The notes beneath the pieces were generated by a model. The model did no database searches, had not been told where the DNA came from, and worked only from the letters and a program-made list of their open reading frames with translations. A stretch of 64,000 nt of DNA from AP-15 sp963702685 (GTDB taxonomy: Bacteria; Pseudomonadota; Alphaproteobacteria; ATCC43930; CGMCC-115725): positions 682,001 to 746,000 of the forward strand of contig CAVPDQ010000009.1 in the NCBI GenBank assembly GCA_963702685.1, written 5' to 3'. The position numbers and the translations under genes are program-made. Of this stretch, positions 26,132 to 35,808 are shown piece by piece (the stretch's first letter is position 1; each line of letters starts with the position of its first letter).

Positions 26132-26941
26132 ATGAAAGAAAACAGCATAAGGCGGGCGGTGCGCGAAGGGCGGGCGGCGCTCGGCACCGGGCTCAAGGAG
26201 TTCGCATCGCGCGGCGTTCCCTGGATCATCGAGGCGGCGGGCTTCGATTACTGCGCGATCGACCACGAGCACGGGGCGTTCGACATCGAGACGATCGCCA
26301 ATCTGGCGAGCTGGTTCCAGGCGACGAACGTCTCCGCCATCGTTCGGCTTCACAAATCGTTCGCGCATCTGATCCCCGGCATTCTGGATCAGGGCATCAT
26401 GGGCATCCAGGTGTCCGAGGTGGAAGACGCCGAGGAGGCGCGCGCGATCGTCCGCCTGGCAAAGTATCCGCCGCTCGGGAACCGGGGCATCTCCGGCCAG
26501 GGGCCGCACACCGGATACAAGAGCTACGGCAGCCGCCACGCCACCGAATACGCGCCGTGGGCCAACGAGAACATCATCCTATTCCCGTCGATCGAGTCGC
26601 TCGAAGGATTGGAGAATGTCGAGGAGATTGCGGCGGTCGCAGGGATCGACATGATCGCCTATGGGCATTCCGATTTGAGCGCGCAGCTCGGGGTTCACCT
26701 CGACCTCGAGCACCCGAAATTCAAAGCGGCGGTGCGGCGGATCGCGGCGGCGTGCAACGCCCACGGCAAGCTCGCTCGGGGATCGGCGGAGACCGAGGCG
26801 CAGATCGAGGAATATTGGCGGCTCGGGTGCAAGGTGCTGAACCTGCCAGGGAACGATGTGAGCACGTATCTCGACGGGATGAAAGCGCGCGCGGCCCGCG
26901 CGCATGCGCGGTTGCAGTCGATCGGGGTGCCGACCCCGTGA
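26132..26941 (+). CDS. HpcH/HpaI aldolase/citrate lyase family protein
   Basis: A metal-dependent class II pyruvate aldolase family member; relatives cleave 4-hydroxy-2-oxo acids or 2-keto-3-deoxy sugar acids into pyruvate plus an aldehyde. Family features are FDYCAIDHEHGAFDIETI, ILDQGIMGIQVSEVEDAEEARAIV, the loop KYPPLGNRGISGQGP, and a late GIDMIAYGHSDLSAQLG segment. 269 residues, full length. It precedes a VOC gene by 50 bp on the same strand. The exact substrate cannot be assigned. Confidence 0.9.
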   Translation: MKENSIRRAVREGRAALGTGLKEFASRGVPWIIEAAGFDYCAIDHEHGAFDIETIANLASWFQATNVSAIVRLHKSFAHLIPGILDQGIMGIQVSEVEDAEEARAIVRLAKYPPLGNRGISGQGPHTGYKSYGSRHATEYAPWANENIILFPSIESLEGLENVEEIAAVAGIDMIAYGHSDLSAQLGVHLDLEHPKFKAAVRRIAAACNAHGKLARGSAETEAQIEEYWRLGCKVLNLPGNDVSTYLDGMKARAARAHARLQSIGVPTP

Positions 26942-26991
26942 GGCGACGGCCCAAAGGAAATTCTCGAACACGCTGAACCGGAGGACACCCC

Positions 26992-27411
26992 ATGACCAAG
27001 TATTTGCACACGATGATCCGCGTCAGCTCGCTGGAAGACACGGTCGCCTTCTTCGAGGTGCTCGGCCTCAAGGAGATCCGCCGCCGTCCGGACGAGAAAG
27101 GCCGCTACACCAACGTGTTCCTCGCTGCCCCCGGCGACGAGGCGGCGGCGGTGGAGCTCACCTACAATTGGGATCCGCAGGCCTACGCCGGCGGCCGCAA
27201 TTTCGGACATCTCGCCTATGCCGTGGAGAATATCTACGACACCTGCAACGCCTTTATCGCCCATGGTGTGACGATCAACCGCCCGCCGCGTGACGGCCGC
27301 ATGGCCTTTATCCGCACGCCGGACGGCATCTCCCTCGAGCTCTTGCAGGCCGGCGAAGCGCTGCCGCCTGCCGAACCCTGGACCAGCATGGCCAACACCG
27401 GTTCCTGGTAG
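26992..27411 (+). CDS. VOC-family protein, lactoylglutathione-lyase-like
   Basis: A 139-residue glyoxalase I-like protein. It opens KYLHTMIRVSSLEDTVAFFEVLGLKEIRR, with the metal His in LHTMIRV, and continues VELTYNWDPQAYAGGRNFGHLAYAVENI (Glu, His) and RMAFIRTPDGISLELLQ (Glu). All four metal positions of glyoxalase I are present. It resembles the gloA at 47951 in its first strand and spacing. Glutathione-linked detoxification of methylglyoxal or a related aldehyde is plausible beside an aldolase. Confidence 0.85.
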   Translation: MTKYLHTMIRVSSLEDTVAFFEVLGLKEIRRRPDEKGRYTNVFLAAPGDEAAAVELTYNWDPQAYAGGRNFGHLAYAVENIYDTCNAFIAHGVTINRPPRDGRMAFIRTPDGISLELLQAGEALPPAEPWTSMANTGSW

Positions 27412-27515
27412 AGCGACACACCTCCGGCGTGGCCGCCCGATCTCCCGCGCGGAAGCGTTGAACGCGACCGGGCGACACGGTTAGAACAAAACATGGACGA
27501 CAGCGCCCCGCCGCC

Positions 27516-27631
27516 TTGACGGAAATCACCGTCCGCATTCCCGCAGATCTCGCCCGGCGGCTCGGCACTGGTGGCGAGATCGAGCGCCGGGTGCTCGAAG
27601 CGCTGGCGCTCGACGAGTTCCGCCAGCGGCA
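27516..27631 (+). pseudogene. UPF0175-like antitoxin, N-terminal fragment interrupted by IS5
   Basis: Reads EITVRIPADLARRLGTGGEIERRVLEALALDEFRQRHI from a TTG at 27516. Its helix pattern (ERRxLEALALDEFRxxxI) matches the UPF0175 family of small regulator/antitoxin-like proteins. Similarity stops at about 27631, exactly where the IS5 transposase frame begins, so the gene appears to have been cut by the insertion sequence. No C-terminal half is found after the IS5 remnant. Confidence 0.55.
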
Positions 27632-28244
27632 TATAGCCGCTGGGCCAAAACCAGGGTATGGCACAGAGTGTTCCAACACTTGGCGGCCGACGCCGACAAC
27701 GAATACGCGATGCTCGACAGCACCATCGTGCGGGCGCATCAGCACAGCGCCGGCGCGCCAAAAAAAAGATGAAGATCAAGCCATTGGCCTCAGCCGTGGC
27801 GGGTCGAGCACAAAAATCCACACCCTGGTCGACGCCCTCGGCAATCCTTTGGCATTCATGCTGACCCCGGCATGCTGACCCCGGCATGCTGACCCCGGGA
27901 CAGGCGCATGACCCCGGCCTTCGCCGGGGCAGGTTCTGGTCGGTGCCGACGCGCTGCTGCCGCAAATGGCCGCCGACCTGCTGATCGCCGACCGGGCCTT
28001 TGATGCCGACAAGCGGGTCCGCGAGCCGCTGACCGCCGCCGGCAAAGCGGCTGTAATCCCGCCCCGGACAAACCGCCTGACCCCGCCCGAATTTGACCGG
28101 GAACTCTACAAGGCGCGCCACCTGATCGAGAATTTCTTCTGCAAGCTCAAACAGTTCCGAGCCATCGCCACGCGCTATGACAAAACCGCCAGAAATTTTC
28201 TCGCCGCTATCCACCTCGCCGCCGCTATCATCTGGCTCAATTGA
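27632..28244 (+). pseudogene. IS5-family transposase remnant (5'-truncated, interrupted by tandem repeats)
   Basis: Pieces of a DDE transposase lie in order: WAKTRVWHRVFQHLAADADNEYAMLDSTIVRAHQHS; then after an A8 run (27760-27767) a second frame DEDQAIGLSRGGSSTKIHTLVDALGNPLAFML; then MAADLLIADRAFDADKRV and ARHLIENFFCKLKQFRAIATRYDK to the stop. All three catalytic acids (D in LDST, D in ADRAFD, E in LIENF) remain. The A8 break could be the programmed shift used by two-frame IS5 elements. Three tandem 14-bp units at 27857-27898 break the middle. The 5' end of the gene is missing. Confidence 0.85.
27857..27898. repeat. Three tandem 14-bp repeats inside the IS5 remnant
   Basis: Three consecutive copies of CATGCTGACCCCGG. 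A single copy would restore the transposase reading LTPGQAHD, so two extra units (28 bp) arose by slippage after the element became inactive or inactivated it. Confidence 0.85.
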
Positions 28245-28305
28245 CGACACGCCCTAGTTTTCGCAAAATCGTCGCAGCTCCGCTGCCAGCTGCAAGCTCG
28301 CCGTC

Positions 28306-29151
28306 ATGTCCCTGCCCGCTTCGCCGCAACATCTCGGGAGATCACGCCCCCAGCCTCAGGCCGCAGCGCCTGCGCGCCAGATCGAGGTCTTGCGCTTCTG
28401 GTCCGACGAATTGGCGAGGCCGCGCCATGCCGACCCCAAGCGCCTCCTGCGCTACGGCTTCAAGGTTTACTCGCAGGCCGACGAAGACGGGATCATTCAG
28501 GAAATTTTCCGCCGCATCGGCGCGACCAGCCGCCTCTTTGTCGAATTCGGCGTCGAGACGGGCGTGGAATGCAATACCGCCAAGCTGTTGGTCGAAGGTT
28601 GGCACGGGCTGTGGATCGAGTCGTCGGCAGAGTCGGTCGCCGCGATCCAGCGCGGTTTCGCTGACTTTTTGGGCGACCGACAACTCCGGCTGCGGCACCG
28701 CGCGGTGACGGCCGAGGACATCAATCCCGAAATCGCCGGTGCCGGATTGGCCGGCGAAATCGATCTCCTCAGCATCGACATCGACGGCAACGATTATTGG
28801 GTCTGGGCTGCGGCGGACGTGATCCGGCCGCGGGTGGTCGTCATCGAGTACAATGCGACCCTGCATCCGCCGATGTCTCTGGTGGTCCCATACCGTCCGA
28901 ACGCCAAGTGGGACGGCACCAATTATTTCGGGGCCAGCCTCGAAGCCTTGGTACGACTGGGGCGCAATAAAGGCTATCGGATCGTAGGGTGCAGCTTCAG
29001 CGGGGTAAACGCGTTCTTCGTCCGCGAGGATCTCTGCGGCGACCGGTTCCTGGAGCCGCCAACGGCAGCGGAACATTACGAGCCGCCGCGCTATTTCTTT
29101 CGTCCGTCAGCCGGACATCGATCGCGGCCCGGTCACTATGTGGCGGTCTGA
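28306..29151 (+). CDS. FkbM-like/SAM-dependent methyltransferase-like protein
   Basis: A 281-residue protein with the fold elements of small-molecule or glycan methyltransferases: KVYSQADEDGIIQEIFRRIG, then the SAM-site strand FVEFGVETGVECNTAKLLVEGWHGLWIE, and IDLLSIDIDGNDYWVWAAADVIRPRVVVIEYN. Such proteins occur in polysaccharide or natural-product loci, where FkbM members are O-methyltransferases. The first ~35 residues are low complexity, so a later start is possible. It is isolated here between the IS5 remnant and dnaE. Confidence 0.75.
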   Translation: MSLPASPQHLGRSRPQPQAAAPARQIEVLRFWSDELARPRHADPKRLLRYGFKVYSQADEDGIIQEIFRRIGATSRLFVEFGVETGVECNTAKLLVEGWHGLWIESSAESVAAIQRGFADFLGDRQLRLRHRAVTAEDINPEIAGAGLAGEIDLLSIDIDGNDYWVWAAADVIRPRVVVIEYNATLHPPMSLVVPYRPNAKWDGTNYFGASLEALVRLGRNKGYRIVGCSFSGVNAFFVREDLCGDRFLEPPTAAEHYEPPRYFFRPSAGHRSRPGHYVAV

Positions 29152-29438
29152 ACGCGGCAGCCTCAGGCAGGTCGGCCGATGCTCTCGTGGTGGCCCGCCG
29201 GACAACGCTCGTGCCGGGTGATTCGGAGATCATATCAAACAGTCTTTTCAGATAGATAGAATCCACCGTGGAGGTTTTGGTTGAGCTTTCTGGGGAGGGC
29301 GGAGCCTGCGCACCTGCCGGCGGTATGAAATCAACTGTTTCCGATAAACATCTCTCGAACATAGGATATCTTCACTGAACCGATCGCGGCGGGCCCAGCG
29401 CCGGTGCAAAACCCGGCCGCAGATGCGATACTGCCGCC

Positions 29439-32400
29439 ATGCCCCTTGCTGATTTTGTCCATCTGCGCGTCCACACCGCCTATTCCTTGTCGGCGGGGGC
29501 GATCCGGGTCAAGAAATTGGTCGAGCGCTGCCGGGCAGAGCAGATGCCGGCGGTGGCGATCACCGACACCGGCAACCTGTTCGGCGCGCTCGAATTCGCC
29601 ACCTCCTGCGCCGAGGCCGGGATTCAGCCGATCATCGGCTGCGAGCTGGCGCTTGCCGGCGGCGCAACGATACGGGTGAATGGCGCGGGTGGGCGCCCTG
29701 CCGAGCCCGACCGGATCGTGCTGCTGGTGCAGAGCGAGGCCGGGTACCGCAATCTTCTCGCTTTGGTGAGCCAGTCCTATTTGAGCGGGGAAGGGGGGGT
29801 GGAGCCGGCGGTGGCGATCTCCGACCTTGCCGCCTCGGGCGACGGGCTCATTTGCCTCGCCGGCGGGGCCAAGGGGCCGGTCGGGCGATTGCTGGCCGAG
29901 GGGCAGGGCGATGCCGCCGAGGCGGTGCTTGGCGAGCTCTCCGCCGCGTTTCCCGGCCGGCTTTATATCGAGCTGACGCGCCATGGCGAGCCGCAGGAAG
30001 AGCGCAGCGAGCCCGGCCTTGTCGATCTCGCCTATCGTCATGGGCTGCCGCTCGTCGCCACCAATGACGCTTATTTTCCCGACCGCGACTTTTACGACGC
30101 GCACGATGCGCTGTTGTGCATCGCCCAAAGCACGGTGGTCGCCGACACCGATCGCAAGCGCCTGACGCCGAGCCATTATTTTCGGCCGGCGGGGGAGATG
30201 CGGGAGGTCTTTGCCGATCTGCCCGAGGCCTGCGACAACACCCTCGTCATCGCCCGGCGCTGCGCCTTTATCCCGCAGCCGCGCCAGCCGATCCTGCCGA
30301 CATTTCCCACGACCGCAGGCGAAAGCGAGGAAGCGGACCTGCGCCGCGCCGCGTCGGCTGGGCTGGCGACGCGCCTCGCCGCGCAGGGCGTCGGCGAGGG
30401 CGAGGCCCGCCCTTATCGCGAGCGGCTCGAATTCGAGCTCGCAACCATCATCCAGATGGGCTTTGCCGGCTATTTCCTGATCGTTGCCGACTTTATTCAA
30501 TGGGCCAAGCGCGCGGGCATCCCGGTCGGACCGGGGCGCGGCTCCGGCGCCGGCTCGGTCGTGGCCTGGGCCCTGACCATCACCGATCTCGACCCGCTGC
30601 GCTTTGGCCTGTTGTTCGAGCGGTTTTTAAACCCCGAGCGGGTGTCGATGCCGGATTTCGACATCGATTTCTGCCAGGACCGGCGCGACGAGGTGATCCG
30701 CTATGTCCAGCAGAAATACGGCCGCGACCGGGTCGCCCAGATCATCACCTTCGGCACGTTGCAGGCGCGTGCGGTGTTGCGCGATGTCGGCCGGGTGTTG
30801 GCCATGCCCTACGGCCAGGTCGACCGGCTGTGCAAGCTGGTGCCGAACAACCCGGCCCATCCCGTCAGCCTCGAACGCGCGATCGCCGGCGAGCCCGCCT
30901 TGCAGCAGCAGCGCGACGGTGACGAGCGTGTGGCGCGGCTGATCGAGATCGCGCTGAAGCTCGAAGGGCTCTATCGCCACGCCTCGACCCATGCCGCGGG
31001 TGTCGTGATCGGCGACCGGCCGCTGGCCGAGCTCGTGCCGCTCTACCGCGACCCGCGCTCGGACATGCCGGTGACCCAGTTCAATATGAAATGGGTCGAG
31101 CGCGCCGGCCTCGTCAAATTCGATTTCCTCGGCCTGAAGACGCTGACGGTTGTTGCCCGTTGCCAGGAGCTGCTCGAAGCGCGCGGCGTCGTGCTCGACT
31201 TTGCCAATCTGCCGCTCGACGACCGACCGACTTACGAATTATTGGCGCGCGGCGACACCATCGGGGTGTTCCAGGTGGAAGGCCAGGGCACCCGCGACAT
31301 GCTGAGAAAGCTGCGGCCCGACCGGTTCGAGGACATCGTCGCCGCGATCGCCCTTTACCGGCCTGGGCCGATGGAGAGCATCCCCCGTTATACTGCGGTA
31401 AAGCACGGCGAGGAGATGCCCGACTACCTGCACCCGACCCTCGAGCCGATCCTCAAAGAAACTTACGGCGTCATGACCTACCAGGAACAGGTCATGCAGA
31501 TCGCCCAACGGCTCGCCGGCTATTCGCTCGGCGGCGCCGATGTGCTGCGCCACGCGATGGGTAAGAAGATCCAGTCGGAGATGGACGCCCAGCGCAAGAC
31601 TTTTGTCGAGGGGGCGATGGCGCGCGGGATCGAGCGCAGGCTGGCCGAGCTGATTTTCGACCAGATGGCCAAATTCGCCGGCTACGGCTTCAACAAGCCG
31701 CACGCCGCAGCCTATGCCTTGATCACCTACCAGACCGCTTATCTGAAGGCGAACCACCCGGTCGAATTCATGGCTGCGTCGATGACCTTGGAGCTCGGCA
31801 ATACCGACAAGCTCGCCCATTTCCGCCAGGAGCTGAACCGGCTCGGCATCCGGCTGCTGCCGCCCGACATCAATCGCTCGCAGCCCGGCTTCTCGGTCGA
31901 GACCGACGCCGCAACCGGCAGGCCCGCAATCCGCTATGCGCTGGCAGCGGTCAAGGGTGTGGGCGAGGAGGCGATGCGCGTGCTGGTGCAGGAGCGCGAG
32001 CGCAACGGCCCGTTCCGCAATCCAGGCGATTTCGCCCGGCGGCTCGATCCGAAAAGCTTCAACCGCCGGCAATATGAAAGCCTGGCCAAGGCCGGGGCGT
32101 TCGACCCGCTCGAACTCCAACCGGGCGCAGACAATTGCCGCCGCCGAAACGCTGCTGCGCCAGGCGAGCCGCGCCGCCGAGGAGCGCGAGAGCCGGCAGG
32201 AAAGCCTGTTCGGCGCCATCGACCCGAATTTTGCGCCGCGCCCGTCATCGCCGCCGGTCGCCGATTGGCCGGCCGTCGAAAAATTGCAGCACGAATTCGC
32301 CGCGATCGGGTTCTATTTGTCGAGCCATCCGCTCGACGCCTATGGCAAAAGCCTCAATCGGGCCGGGATCGTGCGCTCGGCCGATCTGGCGTCGGCGCTG

Positions 32401-32895
32401 TCGGCCAACGGCAGCAGCCGGTTCAAGCTCGCGGGGATCGTCGTCAGCCGCAAGGAGCGCACCTCGGCGCGCGGCAACCGGTTCGCTTTTGTCCAGATGT
32501 CCGACCCGAGCGGGGTTTTCGAGGTGACGCTGTTCGCCGAAACATTGCGAGAAGCGCGGGCGTTGCTCGATACCGGCCAACCGCTGGCCGTCACCGTCGA
32601 TGTATCGAGCGAAGAAGACAGCCTGCGCCTGACCGCGCAAAAATTCGAGCCGCTCGACGAAGTGGTCAGCCATGCTGCGGCGGGCCTCAAGGTTTTTGTC
32701 GGCGAGATCGAAGTCTTGAGCCACCTGAAGGGCGTGATCGAGCGCGGGCTTGCCGGGCGTGGCCGCGTTGCGATCGTGCTCGACCTGCCGGAAACGGAGG
32801 TCGAGATCGCGATCCCGGGCACCTTCCGTGTCGATCCGCAATTCCGCGCCGCGCTTAAATCTTTGCCCGGGATCCTCGACATCCACGACATCTGA
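29439..32895 (+). CDS. dnaE: DNA polymerase III alpha subunit, frameshifted near 32112
   Basis: The replicative DNA polymerase catalytic subunit. The PHP domain begins at once (DFVHLRVHTAYSLSAGAI). The polymerase active site is PDFDIDFCQDRRDEVIRYVQ (~residue 405) and a palm/finger signature GYGFNKPHAAAYALITYQTAYLKANHPVEF. The frame shifts +1 at 32109-32121 (FDPLE then NRAQTIAAAETLLRQ), after which the C-terminal OB fold (GIVVSRKERTSARGNRFAFVQMSD) continues to the stop at 32895. About 1,151 residues after correction, full length for DnaE1. One inserted base is the likely cause, as the gene is normally essential. Confidence 0.94.
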
Positions 32896-33017
32896 GCCGA
32901 GACGGCCCCGGCCGAATCAAGTTGCAGGATTGCCTTTTCGACGGCGCTCCGGGCTTGTCAACCCAGCCGCGGCACCGTAAGTAACGGCCGTCTAAAACCT
33001 CACGCAGGGTTGCGGTC

Positions 33018-33099
33018 TTCCGGTTCGGGTGGCCGCTCCGGTGTCGGGCTACCTCGCTCACGCGGGGCCTCGATTTCTCCTGCGGCGGCCCAACCGGAA
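33018..33099 (+). promoter_or_regulatory. Structured rpsB leader (candidate S2 autoregulatory element)
   Basis: TTCCGGTT (33018-33025) pairs perfectly with AACCGGAA (33092-33099), and inner bases 33027-33036 pair with 33082-33091 around a structured ~45-base loop. The 3' arm abuts the AAGGAAG ribosome site of rpsB, so folding could limit initiation. Ribosomal protein S2 is known to repress rpsB-tsf through its leader in enterobacteria; use of this particular structure is inferred. Confidence 0.4.
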
Positions 33100-33111
33100 A
33101 AGGAAGCTCTG

Positions 33112-33963
33112 ATGGCAATGCCGACTTATACCTTGCGCCAGCTGCTCGAGGCCGGAATGCATTTCGGCCACCACACGCGGCGCTGGAACCCGAAGATGGC
33201 GCCGTACATTTTCGGCGAGCGCAACGGGATCCACATCATCGATCTGGAGCAATCGCTGCCGATGCTGCACCAGGGCTTGCAGGCCGTCCGCGATGTGGTC
33301 GCTGGCGGCGGGCGCGCCCTCTTGGTCGGCACCAAGCGGCAGGCGCAGGAGCCGGTCGCCGAAGCCGCCAAGCGCTGCGGCCAATATTATGTCAACCACC
33401 GCTGGCTCGGCGGGATGCTGACCAATTTCAAGACGATATCGCTGTCGATCCGCCGATTGCGCGAGGTCGAGGAGCGGATTTCGCAGGAGGAGAGCGGGCT
33501 GACCAAGCGCGAGCTTCTGGAATTGACCCGGCGGCGCGACAAGCTCGAACGCGCATTGGGCGGGATCAAGGAGATGGGTGGCCTGCCGGACATCCTCTTC
33601 GTCATCGATACCAACAAGGAGGCGATCGCGGTCGCCGAGGCCAACACCCTGCGGATCCCGGTTGTGGCGATTCTCGATTCGAACTCGTCGCCGGACGGGA
33701 TCGCCTACCCGATACCCGGCAATGACGACGCGATGCGCGCGATCCATCTCTATTGTGATTTGGTGTCGGCAGCAGTTCTCGACGGGTTGCAGGCCGAGCT
33801 CGCCGCATCCGGGGTCGATATTGGCGCGCGCGCCGAGCCGACCGCCGAGATTCTCCCCGATGTGCCGGTCGAGGATCAGCCGTCGGACGCCCCCGAGCAA
33901 GGCGAGATCGACGCCGCCGGGCTGGCCGCCGCCGAAGCGGCGCCCGCTCCGGCAAATGCTTGA
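33112..33963 (+). CDS. rpsB: 30S ribosomal protein S2
   Basis: A small-subunit ribosomal protein needed for S1 assembly onto the 30S. The start ATG at 33112 follows AAGGAAG. Diagnostic segments are LLEAGMHFGHHTRRWNPKMAPYIFGERNGIHIIDLEQS, VNHRWLGGMLTNFKTISLSIRRL and LPDILFVIDTNKEAIAVAEANTL..IPVVAILDSNSSPDGIAYPIPGNDDA. The C-terminus has an acidic Ala/Pro extension common in alphaproteobacterial S2. First gene of the rpsB-tsf-pyrH-frr-... operon. Confidence 0.97.
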   Translation: MAMPTYTLRQLLEAGMHFGHHTRRWNPKMAPYIFGERNGIHIIDLEQSLPMLHQGLQAVRDVVAGGGRALLVGTKRQAQEPVAEAAKRCGQYYVNHRWLGGMLTNFKTISLSIRRLREVEERISQEESGLTKRELLELTRRRDKLERALGGIKEMGGLPDILFVIDTNKEAIAVAEANTLRIPVVAILDSNSSPDGIAYPIPGNDDAMRAIHLYCDLVSAAVLDGLQAELAASGVDIGARAEPTAEILPDVPVEDQPSDAPEQGEIDAAGLAAAEAAPAPANA

Positions 33964-34005
33964 TCTGTCGGTGATCGGCAAGGATTTCCACGGAAGGACT
34001 GCGGT

Positions 34006-34935
34006 ATGGTCGAGGTGGTAACCGCGGCGCTGGTCAAAGAGCTGCGCGAGCGGACCGGCGCCGGCATGATGGATTGCAAGCGGGCGCTCGACGACACCCG
34101 GGGCGACCTCGAAGTCGCCGTCGATTGGCTGCGCAAAAAAGGCTTGGCCGCAGCCGCGAAGAAGGCTGGGCGCGTCGCCGCCGATGGCTTGATCGGGGTC
34201 GCCACAAAGGGGCCGGGCGGCGCTGTCGTCGAAGTCAACTCGGAGACTGATTTTGTCGCCCGGAACAAGGACTTCCAGGCGTTTGTTCGAGCTGTGAGCG
34301 GGCTCGCGGTCGATGGCGATGGCGAGCTCGAATCGCTGCTTCGGACGGCGTATCCGGGAACCGGCCGGAATGTCGAAGAAGAGCTTACCCAGTTGATCGC
34401 GACGATCGGCGAAAACCTTGTATTGCGGCGTGTAAAGCGGCTCGCGGTCGATCAGGGGCTGGTCGCTTCCTATGTGCATAACGCGCTGGGTCCGGGCATC
34501 GGCAAGATCGGCGTGATCGTGGCGCTGGCCTCGGCCGCCTCGGCCGAGCATCTGGCGGCGCTCGGCAAGCAGCTGGCGATGCATGTCGCCGCGGCGAGCC
34601 CGCTTTATCTCGACATTGCCTCGGTGCCGGCAGAGGCGCTCGACCGCGAGCGCGCGGTGCTGCGCGAGCAAGCACGCGCCAGCGGCAAGGCCGAGGGCAT
34701 CGTCGAACGGATGGTCGACGGCCGGCTGCGTAAATTCTACGAGGAGGTGGTGCTGCTCGAGCAGATTTTTGTCGTCGACCAGGAGACCAAGATTGCAAAG
34801 GTGGTCGAAGCGGCGGCGAAAGAAGCCGGCGCCCCGATCCAGGTGACCGGTTTCGCCAGGTTCGCGCTCGGCGAAGGCATCGAGCGCCAGCGCACCGATT
34901 TCGCGGCCGAGGTCGCCGCCCAGCTCAAGCACTGA
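34006..34935 (+). CDS. tsf: Elongation factor Ts
   Basis: The nucleotide exchange factor that recycles EF-Tu-GDP. The N-terminal UBA-like domain is LVKELRERTGAGMMDCKRALDDTRGDLEVAVDWLRKKG; the conserved core VEVNSETDFVARNKDF follows, then paired core domains with GKIGVIVAL and AMHVAAASPLYLDIASVPAEALDRER. 309 residues, normal. It lies 42 bp after rpsB with a GGAAGGA ribosome site. Confidence 0.97.
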   Translation: MVEVVTAALVKELRERTGAGMMDCKRALDDTRGDLEVAVDWLRKKGLAAAAKKAGRVAADGLIGVATKGPGGAVVEVNSETDFVARNKDFQAFVRAVSGLAVDGDGELESLLRTAYPGTGRNVEEELTQLIATIGENLVLRRVKRLAVDQGLVASYVHNALGPGIGKIGVIVALASAASAEHLAALGKQLAMHVAAASPLYLDIASVPAEALDRERAVLREQARASGKAEGIVERMVDGRLRKFYEEVVLLEQIFVVDQETKIAKVVEAAAKEAGAPIQVTGFARFALGEGIERQRTDFAAEVAAQLKH

Positions 34936-35048
34936 TCGGCCGGCGGCGCAGGCTGCGGGTAATAGGCGACGCCGCCGCCTGTCTTGATGTATTCTACATC
35001 GCCCTGCGAGACGGGCGTGGGTGCGGCTAGGCGGAAGAGCACAGGCCG

Positions 35049-35774
35049 ATGGCGGCCGATCTCAAATATCGACGCGTGTTGCTGAAGGTGTCGGGCGAGG
35101 CGCTGATGGGCGCGCGCGACTATGGGTTCGATCCGGCCATGATCGCTCATATCGCCGACGAGATTCAGACAGTGCACGCGCTCGGTGTCGAGCTTTGCCT
35201 GGTGATCGGCGGCGGCAACATCTTTCGCGGGGTCGCGGGCGCAGCGGCCGGCATGGAGCGCGCCTCGGCCGATTACATGGGAATGCTGGCGACCGTGATT
35301 AATTCGCTCGCGATGCAAAGCGAGCTCGAACAGCGCGGCGTGACGACGCGGGTGCAGTCGGCGATTTCGATGCAAGCGGTCTGCGAGCCCTATATCCGCC
35401 GCCGCGCCTTGCGCCACCTCGAAAAAAAGCGGGTCGTGATCTTTGCTGCCGGCACCGGCAACCCGTTCTTCACCACCGATACGGCAGCGGCGCTGCGCGC
35501 TTCGGAGATGGGCTGCGCGGCGCTGCTGAAGGCGACCAAGGTCGACGGGGTCTACGACGCCGACCCCGACCGGGTGCCGGGTGCGGCGCGCTTCGAGCGC
35601 CTCGACTATCTCGAGGTGCTCTCGCGCGATTTGCGGGTCATGGACGCGGCCGCGGTGTCGCTGGCGCGCGAAAACCGGATTCCGATCCTTGTCTTCTCGA
35701 TATTCGAGAGCGGCGGGTTCGCGGCGGTGGTGCGCGGCCGCGGGCGTTATACGATTATCGACGAGCCAGCCTAG
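35049..35774 (+). CDS. pyrH: UMP kinase
   Basis: A bacterial-type hexameric UMP kinase of the amino acid kinase fold, making UDP from UMP. Features are RVLLKVSGEALMG at the N-terminus, VIGGGNIFRGVAGAAAGMERASADYMGMLATVINSLAMQSELE, FAAGTGNPFFTTDTAAALRASEM and LLKATKVDGVYDADP. 241 residues, full length. Third gene in the translation operon. Confidence 0.97.
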   Translation: MAADLKYRRVLLKVSGEALMGARDYGFDPAMIAHIADEIQTVHALGVELCLVIGGGNIFRGVAGAAAGMERASADYMGMLATVINSLAMQSELEQRGVTTRVQSAISMQAVCEPYIRRRALRHLEKKRVVIFAAGTGNPFFTTDTAAALRASEMGCAALLKATKVDGVYDADPDRVPGAARFERLDYLEVLSRDLRVMDAAAVSLARENRIPILVFSIFESGGFAAVVRGRGRYTIIDEPA

Positions 35775-35808
35775 ATGATCAGGATGCCGAGCGAGCCGGG
35801 AGGATATC

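Noticed and set aside
27760..27767. Calling the A8 run a functional programmed frameshift signal
   Set aside because: The element is 5'-truncated and broken by tandem repeats, so function cannot be inferred; A7 versus A8 could also be a homopolymer miscall.
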